This document shows positions 48,773-58,918 of a stretch of 64,000 nt of DNA, one piece after another (positions within the stretch are counted from its first letter, which is position 1; every line of letters starts with the position of its first letter). Under the pieces are notes generated by a model. The model worked only from the letters and a program-made list of their open reading frames with translations. It did not search any database and was not told the origin of the DNA. The translations under genes were made by a program, and so were the position numbers. Source of the DNA: Moellerella wisconsensis ATCC 35017. Lineage in GTDB: Bacteria > Pseudomonadota > Gammaproteobacteria > Enterobacterales > Enterobacteriaceae. The stretch covers positions 248,001 through 312,000 of the forward strand of contig NZ_LGAA01000018.1 in the NCBI RefSeq assembly GCF_001294465.1, in the 5' to 3' direction.

Positions 48773-49771
48773 TTACTTCCTTAAAGCCAGGGCAGTCACA
48801 CGGTCATAAGCCTTGCCACTGCGAATAACATTGAGAGCAAAATCTGCATTTTCAGCCAGATTTTCATGCCCGTTAATTTTCATGAGTAAAGCAACATTTG
48901 CTGCCACTGCGGCCTCATGTGCCGGCGCACCTTGCCCTTGTAACAGCTGGCTGAGTAATTGGCGATTGTGCTCAGGTGCCCCCCCAGCTAAATCGGTGAG
49001 AGCATATGGCATTAACCCAAAATCATCGGCATTAAGTTGGTAATAAGACAGCTTTCCATGATTAAGTTCAGCCACATCGGTCGGTGCATGCAATGAAACT
49101 TCATCCATTCCACCACTGTGTACCACAGCTGCGCGGGTAAACCCAAGCATTTGTAATGTCTCAGCAATGGGTTTAACCAATTCCGCTTGGTAGACTCCAA
49201 TTAACGCAATCGAAGGGCGAGCCGGATTAATTAATGGGCCCAGCACATTAAACAGTGTTCGAGTTTTTAACTGGCTTCTAACAGGTGCTGCGTGACGAAA
49301 ACCACTGTGATATTGCGGGGCAAATAAGAAACAAACGCCTAGATCATCAAGGGCATCGCGGGCGTTTTGTGCGCTCATTTCTAACGAAATACCAAAAGCC
49401 GCCAATAAATCAGAAGAGCCGGAACGGCTGGATACGCTACGATTACCGTGTTTAGCGACTTTAATACCACATTCAGCCGCCACAAATGCACTGGCTGTTG
49501 AAATATTAATACTGTTGGCCCCATCACCACCAGTACCAACGATATCACTGAAGGCATAGTCCGGGCGTGGAAATGGCTGGGCGTTTTCTAAGCAGGCTAA
49601 TGCTGCGCCTGCGATTTCTGCTGGCTGTTCGCCGCGAATTTTCATACTAATTAATACAGCGGCTAATTGTGATTCGGTCAGTTCACCGCGAATAATGGCA
49701 TTGAATAATGATTGGCTTTCTGATTGTGATAACACTTGAGCGCCAAATAATTTATTTAATAATGTATTCAT
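48773..49771 (-). CDS. trpD: Anthranilate phosphoribosyltransferase (stand-alone TrpD)
   Basis: Transfers phosphoribosyl to anthranilate. The PRPP-binding [15 protein letters not shown] and the [17 protein letters not shown] block are complete. 332 residues and not fused to the amidotransferase, unlike E. coli TrpGD; this is a lineage marker. 49 bp after trpG. Confidence 0.97.
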   Translation of the reverse strand: MNTLLNKLFGAQVLSQSESQSLFNAIIRGELTESQLAAVLISMKIRGEQPAEIAGAALACLENAQPFPRPDYAFSDIVGTGGDGANSINISTASAFVAAECGIKVAKHGNRSVSSRSGSSDLLAAFGISLEMSAQNARDALDDLGVCFLFAPQYHSGFRHAAPVRSQLKTRTLFNVLGPLINPARPSIALIGVYQAELVKPIAETLQMLGFTRAAVVHSGGMDEVSLHAPTDVAELNHGKLSYYQLNADDFGLMPYALTDLAGGAPEHNRQLLSQLLQGQGAPAHEAAVAANVALLMKINGHENLAENADFALNVIRSGKAYDRVTALALRK

Positions 49772-49820
49772 AATATTTTCTCTCTATCTAAATTGGCCTT
49801 GCAGTTTATTGATATTTATT

Positions 49821-50408
49821 TTATTTCTGCGTATCGAGTGCCCAAGCTAATGTCTGCTCAAGCAATCTGGCCCCTTGTGTTGTTAAGATAGATTCGGGAT
49901 GAAACTGAAAACCGCACACTTTATCTTGCTGATTACGGACCGCCATCACCATGCCGTTAGATTCCGCGCTAATGGTTAATGTACTCGGGATTTTGTCGCC
50001 CACGAGTGAATGATAGCGCGCTACTGGCAGAGGGTTATCAAGACCGGCAAACATAGCTTGATTATCGTGAGTCGCCAGTGATGACTTACCGTGTAAAATT
50101 TCACCTGCGGCAGACACTTGGCCGCCATATACTTCAATAATGGCTTGGTGCCCCAAACAAATACCAATAATGGGATATTGTCCTTTTACCGCTTGCAATA
50201 CGGCGGGCATACAACCGGCTTCTGACGGTTTACCCGGGCCTGGAGAGAGCACTAATAGCGGGGATTCCATGCTCGCCAGTACGGTGAGAATATGTTCAGC
50301 AGAGACCGTGTTGCGATAAATAACCACTTGATGGCCATAAGCACGTAATTGGTCGACGAGGTTATAAGTAAAAGAATCGACATTATCGAGTAATAGAATA
50401 TTAGCCAT
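49821..50408 (-). CDS. trpG: Anthranilate synthase glutamine amidotransferase (stand-alone TrpG)
   Basis: Class I glutamine amidotransferase supplying ammonia to TrpE. The Cys is in GICLGHQAI, the His/Glu in [10 protein letters not shown], and [16 protein letters not shown] opens the protein. 195 residues. The ATG overlaps the trpE stop by one base (TAATG), so the two subunits are translated together. Confidence 0.97.
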   Translation of the reverse strand: MANILLLDNVDSFTYNLVDQLRAYGHQVVIYRNTVSAEHILTVLASMESPLLVLSPGPGKPSEAGCMPAVLQAVKGQYPIIGICLGHQAIIEVYGGQVSAAGEILHGKSSLATHDNQAMFAGLDNPLPVARYHSLVGDKIPSTLTISAESNGMVMAVRNQQDKVCGFQFHPESILTTQGARLLEQTLAWALDTQK

Positions 50409-51982
50409 TAGAGGATCTCCTCGGTTTGGTGTGCTTTAGCTATCGCGCGGATCACCGCTTGGGCTTTATTGCGTGTTTCATCGGCTTCGTCTTGCGGATT
50501 GGAATCCAACACCACACCACCACCGGCTTGTACTGTGGCAATGCCATTTTCGACATATGCCGAGCGAATTACGATACAGGTATCAAAATGACCTTTACCG
50601 GTGAAGTAACCGACCGCGCCCCCGTATGATCCTCGACGTTCTTGCTCATATTCTGCTATCAGTTGCATTGCACGAACTTTTGGTGCCCCGGTTAGGGTTC
50701 CCATATTCATACAGGCCTGATAGGCATGGAAAATATCTAAATCGGAACGTAATGTTCCCACGACTTGAGAGACCAAATGCATCACAAACGAATAACGATC
50801 TACTTTGGTTAAATTAGCCACATAGCGGCTACCAGGTTCGCAAATACGGGCTAAATCATTACGGGCCAAATCCACTAGCATTAAATGTTCAGCCAATTCT
50901 TTTTTGTCTGTACGCATGGATAATTCAATGCGGCTATCTAAATCCGCATCAATCTCGCCATTTGCGCGATGCCCGCGAGGACGAGTACCAGCAATTGGAT
51001 AAATTTCAATCTTTCGGCTGTCGGCATCATATTTAAGCGCGCTTTCTGGAGAGGCTCCAAATAGGCTAAAATCCTGATCTTGCATAAAAAACATGTACGG
51101 GCTGGGATTCTGTTGTTTGAGATGCTGATAAGCCAATAAGGGGTGTGGGCACGGCATGCTGAATTTACGCGATGGCACTACTTGAAAGATATCTCCTTGG
51201 CGAATGTATTTTTTCAACGCACTCACGGCATCGCAATAAACTGCATCGTCTTTATTCACGTTAACCGTAAAGTTGTCGACAGAAACTGCTGGTAATGCAG
51301 ATAAGAAGGGGCGACAAGCAGAGATAATTTCTTGGTGACGCACGGAAATACTATGATTAATCGTGATATCTTGGCTAAAGATACTGCTTCTAAGTACCGC
51401 GGCTTGGTTTTGATGGTCGATCACTAAATAATGTTCGGCAACATAAAAGCAATAATCAGGGCAACGATTAACCGATGCGACTTCAGGCAAAGATTCAAAG
51501 TTGGCGATAAGATCGTAAGCAAACAAGCCACCGACAAATAATAATTCCGGTTTATCTGATTTTTGTTGAGCTAATTCAGGCAATAAGCGTAATACGTCCA
51601 TTGACGAATGGGCTTTGAGGCGGTTATCTTCATCTAACTCTGGCGCAGGCTGTGGAAAAATGACGATTAATTGCCGGGGAGTAATGTTTATGTTCTTACT
51701 GTGTGAGGCTAATAAATCGGCTATGAGCGGTAATAATGCCGCACCGTTTTCACTTAGCGCTTCTATCTCAACTTGTTGGCCAAAGGCACGGATACGCAAG
51801 GCGCTATCGACAATCAGCAAACTTTGTAAATTAGTTTTTAGCGTGATTTCAGCAGATTCGAGCAATAGGGTGGCAGGCTTATTTTCACACAGATGGTGAA
51901 ATAGCAGTGTCGGATCTTGCTGATAATTAATCGGGCTTTCCAAATGATCAAACTTAACCGCTGTTTCTTTGTGATTTGTCAT
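50408..51982 (-). CDS. trpE: Anthranilate synthase component I
   Basis: Makes anthranilate from chorismate. The [10 protein letters not shown] segment near residue 40 is the tryptophan feedback site; [15 protein letters not shown] and the C-terminal [24 protein letters not shown] are chorismate-binding. 524 residues (E. coli 520). First structural gene after the trpL attenuator. Confidence 0.98.
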   Translation of the reverse strand: MTNHKETAVKFDHLESPINYQQDPTLLFHHLCENKPATLLLESAEITLKTNLQSLLIVDSALRIRAFGQQVEIEALSENGAALLPLIADLLASHSKNINITPRQLIVIFPQPAPELDEDNRLKAHSSMDVLRLLPELAQQKSDKPELLFVGGLFAYDLIANFESLPEVASVNRCPDYCFYVAEHYLVIDHQNQAAVLRSSIFSQDITINHSISVRHQEIISACRPFLSALPAVSVDNFTVNVNKDDAVYCDAVSALKKYIRQGDIFQVVPSRKFSMPCPHPLLAYQHLKQQNPSPYMFFMQDQDFSLFGASPESALKYDADSRKIEIYPIAGTRPRGHRANGEIDADLDSRIELSMRTDKKELAEHLMLVDLARNDLARICEPGSRYVANLTKVDRYSFVMHLVSQVVGTLRSDLDIFHAYQACMNMGTLTGAPKVRAMQLIAEYEQERRGSYGGAVGYFTGKGHFDTCIVIRSAYVENGIATVQAGGGVVLDSNPQDEADETRNKAQAVIRAIAKAHQTEEIL

Positions 51983-52040
51983 GTGTCTTACCTTAAAACT
52001 GTAGCCTTAAAACTGAGGCTTAAAATGAAAATGTAGCAAT

Positions 52041-52068
52041 AAAAAAACCCACCTCAAGGGGCGGGTTT
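52041..52068 (-). terminator. trp operon attenuator
   Basis: Minus strand AACCCGCC-CCTTGA-GGTGGGTT (8 bp with one G-U) followed by a T tract, between trpL and trpE. A competing antiterminator is possible between GGGCG in the leader (52108-52112) and CGCCC in the stem (52059-52063). Confidence 0.92.
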
Positions 52069-52070
52069 CA

Positions 52071-52168
52071 GCACGGTAGCATCTCTATTCTATGCACTCG
52101 CGGATTGCGCCCAAACGGGGAAGTTACGCCACCAACGGTTAAATAAAATAGATGCTGTCATACCGTGC
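52071..52168 (-). promoter_or_regulatory. Long-range pairing elements of the trp leader
   Basis: The stretch GCACGGT-ATGAC-AGCATCT (52150-52168), which holds the trpL start codon in the middle, is complementary on both sides to AGATGCTACCGTGC (52071-52084), just upstream of the terminator. Pairing gives two 7-bp helices with a 5-nt bulge containing AUG. Confidence 0.7.
52090..52161 (-). CDS. trpL: trp operon leader peptide TrpL
   Basis: A 23-codon leader, MTASILFNRWWRNFPVWAQ plus four residues. Tandem Trp codons at 10-11 and a third at 17 sense charged tRNA-Trp through ribosome stalling. GAGG lies six bases before the ATG. The peptide is longer than the 14-residue E. coli TrpL, but the RWWR core resembles the GWWR of other enterobacteria. 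Confidence 0.93.
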   Translation of the reverse strand: MTASILFNRWWRNFPVWAQSASA

Positions 52169-52218
52169 CTCACATGATTTAGGGTTAATTTATCTAAGGG
52201 TTATCATCCTGACCTGTG

Positions 52219-52251
52219 TACTAGTTAACTAGATCGAGCTTGGTGTGTCAA
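52219..52251 (-). promoter_or_regulatory. trp promoter with TrpR operator
   Basis: TTGACA (-35, 52246-52251), 17-bp spacer, TTAACT (-10, 52223-52228). The palindrome CTAGTTAACTAG (52221-52232) that overlaps the -10 is the TrpR operator and is nearly identical to E. coli. Predicted start near 52216. Confidence 0.93.
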
Positions 52252-52317
52252 GCCGTTTATGGAATACTAGTTAAAATAATTAATATCTATAATTAATACT
52301 GATAAAAAGGACTCAAC

Positions 52318-53208
52318 ATGTCGCAACAGTTAACTGAACTGCTGGTTAGATATGATTTGCATAGTCATACTACGGCTTCAGACGGTGAGTTAACCCCTGA
52401 AGAACTGGTAGAGCGTGCGGCAGAAATGGGGATTAATTTTCTAGCAATCACCGATCACGATACTTGTGCGGCTTTGCCAATCGCACAACAGTATATTATA
52501 GAAAGTCATCTTCCAGTAAGGTTGATCACTGGCGTAGAAATCTCAACATTATGGGAGAATATGGAAATCCATGTGGTGGGATTAAACTTTGATCTCAATT
52601 CTCCGGCGATTAGTCAACTGCTCGAGTTACAATCAACCAGACGTTATCAGCGCGGTGAAGAAATAGGGCGACGGCTAGCTAAAAGTGGTATCGAAAATTG
52701 CTGGGAAAATGCGCAGCGATTAGCGCAAGGTGGGCAAGTGACTCGTGCTCATTTTGCTAAATATTTGATAGAAATTGGTAAAGAAAAAACCATCAATAAA
52801 GTCTTTAAACGCTATCTAGCGAAAGGGAAAATTGGGTATGCTCCGCCAACATGGTGTTCAATTGAAGAGGCGATAGCCGCTATCCATCAATCCGGCGGGG
52901 TTGCCGTGTTGGCGCATCCCTCCAAATATCAGTTGTCAACCAAATGGTTAAAGCGGCTGGTGGATTATTTTAAACAGCAAGGCGGCGATGCAATGGAAGT
53001 CTCGCATTGCCAGCAAACCCATCAAGAAAAACAGTTTCTATCGCAACTGGCTGAATTGCATCAATTAAAATGTTCTCTGGGCTCTGACTTTCATCGCCCT
53101 TGTGGCTGGATTGAGCTGGGCCGTAATTTGTGGCTACCAAATGATAATAATGCAGTTTGGCAATTGTGGGATAACACGGATAATAATAACGCGTTGCTGA
53201 GCGTATAA
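52318..53208 (+). CDS. rnm: RNase AM (PHP-domain 5'-3' exonuclease) YciV/TrpH
   Basis: PHP-domain phosphoesterase; the E. coli enzyme trims 5' ends of rRNAs and acts on short oligonucleotides and 3',5'-bisphosphonucleotides. Metal ligands are visible in YDLHSHTTASDG, AITDHDT, the late VLAHPSKY and SLGSDFHRP. 296 residues (E. coli 293). Divergent from the trp promoter, as in E. coli. Confidence 0.95.
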   Translation: MSQQLTELLVRYDLHSHTTASDGELTPEELVERAAEMGINFLAITDHDTCAALPIAQQYIIESHLPVRLITGVEISTLWENMEIHVVGLNFDLNSPAISQLLELQSTRRYQRGEEIGRRLAKSGIENCWENAQRLAQGGQVTRAHFAKYLIEIGKEKTINKVFKRYLAKGKIGYAPPTWCSIEEAIAAIHQSGGVAVLAHPSKYQLSTKWLKRLVDYFKQQGGDAMEVSHCQQTHQEKQFLSQLAELHQLKCSLGSDFHRPCGWIELGRNLWLPNDNNAVWQLWDNTDNNNALLSV

Positions 53209-53305
53209 GTCAGTGTAGAATAGACAAAATTTAATTTAAACTAGAATTAAATTAACAGTGCAATTTATTGTTAATCTATATCCTATAACTCACATGGTGA
53301 GGTAT

Positions 53306-53326
53306 GGTCGTGAAATGTTCACGACC
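53306..53326 (+). repeat. Perfect hairpin in the yciO leader
   Basis: GGTCGTGAA/TTCACGACC with a 3-nt loop, ending 20 bp before the yciO start and right before its ribosome site (AGAGGA). No T tract. Confidence 0.6.
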
Positions 53327-53346
53327 AGAGGATCGCGAGGTAATTT

Positions 53347-53967
53347 ATGAGCCAATTTTTTTATATTCATCCAGATAATCCGCAAGCACGCATGATAAAT
53401 CAGTGTGTTGATGCTTTAAAACAGGGCGGAGTAGTGGTTTACCCAACCGATTCCGGTTATGCAATGGGTTGTTGTTTGGGCGATAAAAATGCGATGACTC
53501 GCATTTGCCGTATTCGCCAGTTAGATTCTAACCACAATTTTACTTTGATGTGCCGTGATTTGTCTGAACTAGCGACATATGCCCATGTTGATAATACCGC
53601 GTTTCGTTTGATTAAAAATAATACGCCGGGTAATTATACTTTTATTTTAAAAGCTACCAAAGAAGTACCTCGTCGTCTGATGAATGAAAAACGTAAGACG
53701 ATTGGGCTGCGAGTGCCAGCTAATCCAATAGCGCGTGATTTGTTAGAAGCAATGGGTGAGCCATTAATGTCCACCAGCTTGATTTTACCGGGTGATGATT
53801 TTACCCAGTCTGATCCTGAGACTATTCGTGATGTGTTAGACCGCCAGGTGGATGTGATTATTCATGGGGGCTATTTAGGACAACAACCGACCACAGTGAT
53901 TGATTTAACTGATGATTCCCCGGTGATTGTACGTGTAGGAACTGGGCCGACTACACCTTTTGAGTAA
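53347..53967 (+). CDS. yciO: YciO, YrdC/Sua5-like protein
   Basis: Paralog of the threonylcarbamoyl-AMP synthases. YPTDSGYAMGCCLGDKNA and RRLMNEKRKTIGLRVP form the nucleotide and basic RNA-binding surfaces. 206 residues, equal to E. coli. Its precise role is unclear. Downstream of rnm, 138 bp apart. Confidence 0.94.
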   Translation: MSQFFYIHPDNPQARMINQCVDALKQGGVVVYPTDSGYAMGCCLGDKNAMTRICRIRQLDSNHNFTLMCRDLSELATYAHVDNTAFRLIKNNTPGNYTFILKATKEVPRRLMNEKRKTIGLRVPANPIARDLLEAMGEPLMSTSLILPGDDFTQSDPETIRDVLDRQVDVIIHGGYLGQQPTTVIDLTDDSPVIVRVGTGPTTPFE

Positions 53968-54090
53968 CCGAGGTTTGTTTAGGGCATTCACTGAAAGCTG
54001 TGTATAATGCGCAGGGATTTTGATATTGTATCGGGATATCCGCAGCAAGCTATATCAGCCCATATCAAATTAGATCATATCAAGATAATA

Positions 54091-54115
54091 AGCCATATAG
54101 ATTATCTATGTGGCT
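54091..54115. repeat. Hairpin upstream of rluB
   Basis: AGCCATATAG/CTATGTGGCT with a 5-nt loop and one G-U pair; no T tract on the plus strand. Possible weak end of the yciO transcript. Confidence 0.4.
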
Positions 54116-54229
54116 AAGCCATATTTATAAATCACTGTGTATAACATTGAAAGTGAATGAATAATAGCCAGTGCAAAGTAAACAATATTAATGAATATGA
54201 CGCCTGTGAAGGCGACACATGAGGTATAC

Positions 54230-55186
54230 ATGAGCGTTAAAACGCAAAAGACAGAAAAGTTACAGAAAGTTTTAGCCCGTTCAGGGCATGGTTCGCGTCG
54301 TGAGATTGAAACATTAATCGAAGCTGGGCGGATCAGTGTTGATGGTAAAGCCGCCACATTAGGCGATCGTATTGACGTTAAATCATCGACTAAAATCCGT
54401 TTAGATGGCCGAGTGCTATCTATCAAAGAAGCTGAAAAAGAAGTTTGCCGCGTCATGGCGTATTACAAGCCAGAAGGTGAACTCTGTACCCGTAATGATC
54501 CCGAAGGTCGTCCGACCGTATTCGCTCGTCTTCCTCGTTTAACCGGCGCTCGCTGGATAGCGGTAGGTCGTCTGGATGTTAATACCAGTGGTTTACTGTT
54601 ATTTACCACTGATGGGGAATTAGCTAATCGCTTAATGCACCCAAGCCGTGAAGTTGAACGTGAATATGCGGTGCGCGTATTTGGCGAAGTTACAGATGCC
54701 ATTAAACGCCAACTGACCATGGGTATTCAACTTGATGACGGCCCTGCATCGTTTAAAACCTTGACCTATAAAGGCGGCGAAGGTATCAATCAGTGGTACA
54801 ACGTGACCTTAACCGAAGGGCGTAACCGCGAAGTACGTCGTCTGTGGGAAGCGGTTGGTATTCAAGTGAGCCGTTTAATTCGTGTGCGTTATGGCGATTT
54901 AGATCTGCCAAAAGGCTTGCCACGTGGTGGTTGGGTTGAATTAGGTTTAGAGCAAATCAATTATTTACGTGAATTGGTTGAATTAGATCCAGAAGTTGTG
55001 ACTAAAGTGGCTGTTCCTCGCGATCAACGTCGCTTAAAAGCTAATCAAATTCGCCGTGCAGTGAAACGTCATTCGCAGGTGTCTGAACGTACGGGGGGGA
55101 CTAAACGCCCAAGTACTCGTGCAGGGACTAAAACTGGGGCTAAATCCAGTACCAAACCCGTGACTAAAAGTCGTACCCGTACTTAA
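54230..55186 (+). CDS. rluB: 23S rRNA pseudouridine(2605) synthase RluB
   Basis: Isomerises U2605 of 23S rRNA. An S4 RNA-binding domain (about 8-65) is followed by the RsuA-family catalytic domain with Asp116 in [12 protein letters not shown] and [13 protein letters not shown]. The ATG at 54230 after GAGG gives 318 residues; the extra length over E. coli (291) is a basic Ser/Thr/Lys-rich tail, typical for this enzyme. An ATG at 54191 is less likely. Confidence 0.95.
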   Translation: MSVKTQKTEKLQKVLARSGHGSRREIETLIEAGRISVDGKAATLGDRIDVKSSTKIRLDGRVLSIKEAEKEVCRVMAYYKPEGELCTRNDPEGRPTVFARLPRLTGARWIAVGRLDVNTSGLLLFTTDGELANRLMHPSREVEREYAVRVFGEVTDAIKRQLTMGIQLDDGPASFKTLTYKGGEGINQWYNVTLTEGRNREVRRLWEAVGIQVSRLIRVRYGDLDLPKGLPRGGWVELGLEQINYLRELVELDPEVVTKVAVPRDQRRLKANQIRRAVKRHSQVSERTGGTKRPSTRAGTKTGAKSSTKPVTKSRTRT

Positions 55187-55222
55187 TCAATATATATAAT
55201 CAATATATAAATTAGTTTTAGT

Positions 55223-55259
55223 AAAATCAGCCGGATATTTTATAGCGGCTGATTTTTTA
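55223..55259 (+). terminator. Intrinsic terminator of rluB
   Basis: AAAATCAGCCG/CGGCTGATTTT, 11 bp, 12-nt loop, with T tail. Confidence 0.88.
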
Positions 55260-55590
55260 TTATTACGATATCATTCAAAAACAATCATTAAATACAATAA
55301 ATTACGTGATATTTATTCTATTTTTTTATGAGTTATTGTCCTATCCCTTACATTGTTACAATCCTGTACCAAATTACAATCTTATACCGATTTTATAATT
55401 CAGACTCGGGCTATATTTGGTACTGGCGTATCAGTTATTCAACAGCTATTTATAACATCGTTGCCCAAAGAGTCATTGATATAATGGCTGATCTGGCTCG
55501 TGCTTTTTATCGTAAAATGACGGGCTAAACAACAGTAAATGGATTAGCCCGCCGTAGCTATTATTTCGAATGATTTTTAGTCATTAGCTT
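55260..55590. other. rluB-btuR gap
   Basis: Convergent intergenic stretch. A 66-codon frame (55328-55528) opens with ATG but has no ribosome site and no known relative; I do not call it a gene. Confidence 0.45.
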
Positions 55591-56181
55591 TTACCAATCG
55601 ATGCCTTTTTGCGCTTTAATACCGGCATCAAATGCGTGTTTCACCGGGCGCATTTCGGTGACAGTATCTGCTAGTTCCAACAGCTCTCGATGGCAACCTC
55701 GTCCGGTAATAATGACCGTTTGATGCTCTGGCCGCTGGGTTAAGCGTAGGAGAACTTCCTCTAACGGCAAATAGCCATAACTCACCATATAGGTTAATTC
55801 ATCCAGAACCACTAAATCGATGGATGGATCAGACAATAATGGAACTGCCTGTTGCCAGGTTTGTAGGCACGCTTGGGTATCATAGTCACGGTTTTGGGTA
55901 TCCCAAGTAAATCCGGTGGCCATAACATGAAAAGGAACACCTAATGGTTCGAGCAATGCGCGTTCGCCATTATCCCAACCGCCTTTGATAAATTGGACAA
56001 CTGCGGCTTTTAAACCGTGCCCGATAGCCCGTGTTACGGTCCCAAACGCTGCGGTGGTTTTGCCTTTGCCATTGCCAGTAAAAACGATTAAAATTCCGCG
56101 TTCAAGCTGAGCAGATTCAATCCGAGCCTCAACTTTATCTTTCAGTCGTTGTTGCCGTTGCTGATGTTGTGATTCTGGCAT
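55591..56181 (-). CDS. btuR: ATP:corrinoid adenosyltransferase BtuR/CobO
   Basis: Adenosylates cobalamin, needed for coenzyme B12 enzymes. P-loop GNGKGKT at residues 36-42, ATGFTWDTQNRDYD, LDELTYMVSYGYL. 196 residues, equal to E. coli. Starts 4 bp after yciK, in the same transcript. Confidence 0.96.
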   Translation of the reverse strand: MPESQHQQRQQRLKDKVEARIESAQLERGILIVFTGNGKGKTTAAFGTVTRAIGHGLKAAVVQFIKGGWDNGERALLEPLGVPFHVMATGFTWDTQNRDYDTQACLQTWQQAVPLLSDPSIDLVVLDELTYMVSYGYLPLEEVLLRLTQRPEHQTVIITGRGCHRELLELADTVTEMRPVKHAFDAGIKAQKGIDW

Positions 56182-56185
56182 CGAT

Positions 56186-56950
56186 TTACTCCGTTATCCC
56201 CGGTTTTCTATTCGGTTGTGCATCAAAGCTAATACCGCTTTTCCCTTGGCTATCATTACCCATAAGATACACATAAACTGGCATAATATCGGCCGGGGTT
56301 TTTAGTCCGAGAGGGTCTTCTTGTGGGAATGCACTGGCTCGCATTTGAGTACGAGTGCCTCCAGGATTGATACAATTAACTCGCAGATTACTTTGTTTAT
56401 ATTCTTCAGCCAGAACTTGCATCAAGCCTTCGGTGGCAAATTTAGAGACAGCGTATGCTCCCCAGTTTGCACGCCCTTGTTTACCGACACTGGAGCTGGT
56501 GAATATTAATGAGGCACTGGTTGAGCGTAATAATAGCGGGAGTAATGCCTGCGTTAGCATAAAGGTCGCATTAACATTAACTTGCATAACTTGATGCCAT
56601 AATTCAGCGGGTTGTTCGCTGATTGGGGCAACAATACCTAATAACCCAGCATTGTGCAGTACGCCATCAAGACAAGGTACTTTCTGTGCTAGATCAGCCG
56701 CTAACGCTTGGCATTGTTCCTCGGTCGCGGTTAATAAATCTAGCGTATAAATTAACGGAGTGGCGTGATAAGTATCAGTAATCTGTTGTTGGACATCTTT
56801 GAGCTTGCTTTCGGTTCTGCCCAGCAAAATAAGTTTGGCACCATAACGTGCATAGGTTAATGCGGCTTCTCGGCCAATGCCTGCACCAGCCCCAGTTACT
56901 AAGATAATTTTATCGTTTAATAGGTCACTTTTGGGTTGATAGTGTAACAT
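56186..56950 (-). CDS. yciK: Short-chain dehydrogenase YciK
   Basis: NAD(P)-dependent short-chain dehydrogenase/reductase; substrate unknown. TGAGAGIGREAALTYARYGA for cofactor binding, the Asn in LHNAGLLG, and the YAVSK active site. 254 residues (E. coli 252). Coupled to btuR. Confidence 0.95.
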   Translation of the reverse strand: MLHYQPKSDLLNDKIILVTGAGAGIGREAALTYARYGAKLILLGRTESKLKDVQQQITDTYHATPLIYTLDLLTATEEQCQALAADLAQKVPCLDGVLHNAGLLGIVAPISEQPAELWHQVMQVNVNATFMLTQALLPLLLRSTSASLIFTSSSVGKQGRANWGAYAVSKFATEGLMQVLAEEYKQSNLRVNCINPGGTRTQMRASAFPQEDPLGLKTPADIMPVYVYLMGNDSQGKSGISFDAQPNRKPGITE

Positions 56951-57137
56951 GCGTTGTTCCTAATCGATTGGTGGTTATTTATCTATTTGTATTAACTGCA
57001 ATTATTAGCTAATTAAATACAATCGAATTCAGTAGATCCTCGATTAAGAGTAAACTACTCTATAATTTTTGCTAGCCTCATGAATTTATTCATGAGAATA
57101 TTTTTGTATATATTTAGTCTGAAAGAAGGATTATTTC

Positions 57138-58184
57138 GTGGAGTATTTTTCTCTGTATGGTTTATTTTTAGCCAAAGTAGTAACCATCGTGTTAGCTATT
57201 GGGGCGTTGGTAGTATTAATTTTTGCTAATAGCCTGCGTCGTGGTGGGAGTAAAGGCGCATTGAAAATTAGCGATCTTGGTGAGCTTTATCGTGATCGTC
57301 AACGTGAAATGCAGCGGCTAAAAATGAATGAGGCTGAGCATAAAGCGTGGACAAAAGCGTTTAAAAAGCAGCGTAAAAATGATGCTAAAAAACAGAAGCT
57401 TAATGCGAAGGCAGGTCAGAGTGGTGTAAAAAAACCGTGCCTGTATGTATTGGGTTTTAAAGGCAGCATGGATGCGCACGAAGTTTCGTCACTGCGTGAG
57501 GAGATTACTGCCGTATTAGCGGTAGCGGATAAACAAGATGAAGTGCTGCTACGTTTAGAAAGCCCGGGCGGTATGGTGCATGGTTATGGACTTGCAGCGT
57601 CTCAATTGGGGCGGTTGAAAGAAAAAAACATTCCATTAACTGTGGCTGTCGATAAAGTGGCCGCCAGTGGTGGTTATATGATGGCATGTGTTGCTGATAA
57701 GATTGTGGCGGCTCCTTTTGCTATTATTGGCTCTATCGGTGTGGTTGCTCAAGTACCCAATATTCATCGTTTATTGAAAAAACATCAAGTTGATATTGAA
57801 CTGCATACTGCGGGTGAATATAAAAGAACATTGACAATGTTGGGCGAAAATACTGATGCTGGCCGTGAAAAATTCATTGAAGATTTAAATGAAACTCATC
57901 ACTTGTTTAAATCATTTGTGCACGATAATCGACCATCATTAGATATTGAAGCAGTAGCAACAGGCGAATATTGGTACGGAACTCAGGCAAAACAGAAAGG
58001 TTTAATTGATCAGATTGGCGTTAGTGATGATTTGATTATTGAGCAAATAGAAAATAGAGAAGTGATTAGCGTGAGCTATACACACAGCAAAAAATTAGTT
58101 GAACGTTTTACTGGTAGCATCTCAGAAAATGTGGATAAATTACTATTACGCTGGTGGCAGCGCGGTCAAAAACCGTTACTTTAA
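57138..58184 (+). CDS. sohB: Protease SohB (S49 family)
   Basis: Inner-membrane peptidase related to SppA. One N-terminal membrane segment (about 8-28), a Lys/Gln-rich stretch (about 65-90), then the S49 domain with the Ser in KVAASGGYMMACVADKI and GSIGVVAQVPN. 348 residues (E. coli 349). Starts with GTG; AAGGA is eight bases upstream. Confidence 0.95.
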   Translation: MEYFSLYGLFLAKVVTIVLAIGALVVLIFANSLRRGGSKGALKISDLGELYRDRQREMQRLKMNEAEHKAWTKAFKKQRKNDAKKQKLNAKAGQSGVKKPCLYVLGFKGSMDAHEVSSLREEITAVLAVADKQDEVLLRLESPGGMVHGYGLAASQLGRLKEKNIPLTVAVDKVAASGGYMMACVADKIVAAPFAIIGSIGVVAQVPNIHRLLKKHQVDIELHTAGEYKRTLTMLGENTDAGREKFIEDLNETHHLFKSFVHDNRPSLDIEAVATGEYWYGTQAKQKGLIDQIGVSDDLIIEQIENREVISVSYTHSKKLVERFTGSISENVDKLLLRWWQRGQKPLL

Positions 58185-58372
58185 TCATAATAATGACTAA
58201 ATTAGTGGATTAAAAATAATCGCTAATAGTTATTTAATGACGAATTTGATTATATTTATGGTTTAAATTTAAGCATAAATATAGTCGATAGTTCATTTTA
58301 TAATATTTAGAGGCAAGTTATTGCGATAAAGATCATCAGCCGTTTGCTGTTATCTTTATCGCATGCTGATTA

Positions 58373-58624
58373 TTAATCTTTTAATCTATATTGTTCAGAT
58401 AATGTTTGAGTTAAATGTTTAAACATATTAAATACTGCGGTACTTTTGGCCGTTGGTACGCCATCTTCATCGAGGAAAAACTCCCCTTTAAACACTAGGG
58501 TCGGACCGTGTTGTTCAACAGTGGTTGCGTACATTCCATGAATAAAATCTTCATGTTCTTTAATGATTTTATTCGCTTTTTCTAAAAGCTCATCCCGAGT
58601 AATGAGTGTTGGTTGCTTCTGCAT
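58373..58624 (-). CDS. yciN: YciN family protein
   Basis: 83 residues, the E. coli length, with the family pattern [20 protein letters not shown] and [16 protein letters not shown]. Function unknown. Placed between sohB and topA as in E. coli. Good GGAG ribosome site. Confidence 0.92.
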   Translation of the reverse strand: MQKQPTLITRDELLEKANKIIKEHEDFIHGMYATTVEQHGPTLVFKGEFFLDEDGVPTAKSTAVFNMFKHLTQTLSEQYRLKD

Positions 58625-58918
58625 AGAACTGACTCCTTAAAAAAATAATTAGTTGCGTATCACTATTTATCAGGTAGAGTGTGTGTTTTTCATTTGCCAC
58701 TAAACTGCTATTATACAGCAAAAAATATTGCATACTAAAACTCAGTTTCTCTGTGTCTAAAATAGCTCAGTTAATTTTACTGTTTTTGTTCTACCGCAAA
58801 TAAATTAAAGAAAAAAAGTTGATCTATTACGATTCTTACGCAATATAAGAAAGAGATTTTCAATTTAGTACATTTAAATAATGAATGTACTTATTACAGA
58901 AATTAGGTAAAGGTAATT

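Noticed and set aside
55328-55528. 66-codon ORF between rluB and btuR
   Set aside because: ATG present but no ribosome site, odd Tyr/Ile-rich composition from AT-rich DNA, and no known relative at this place.
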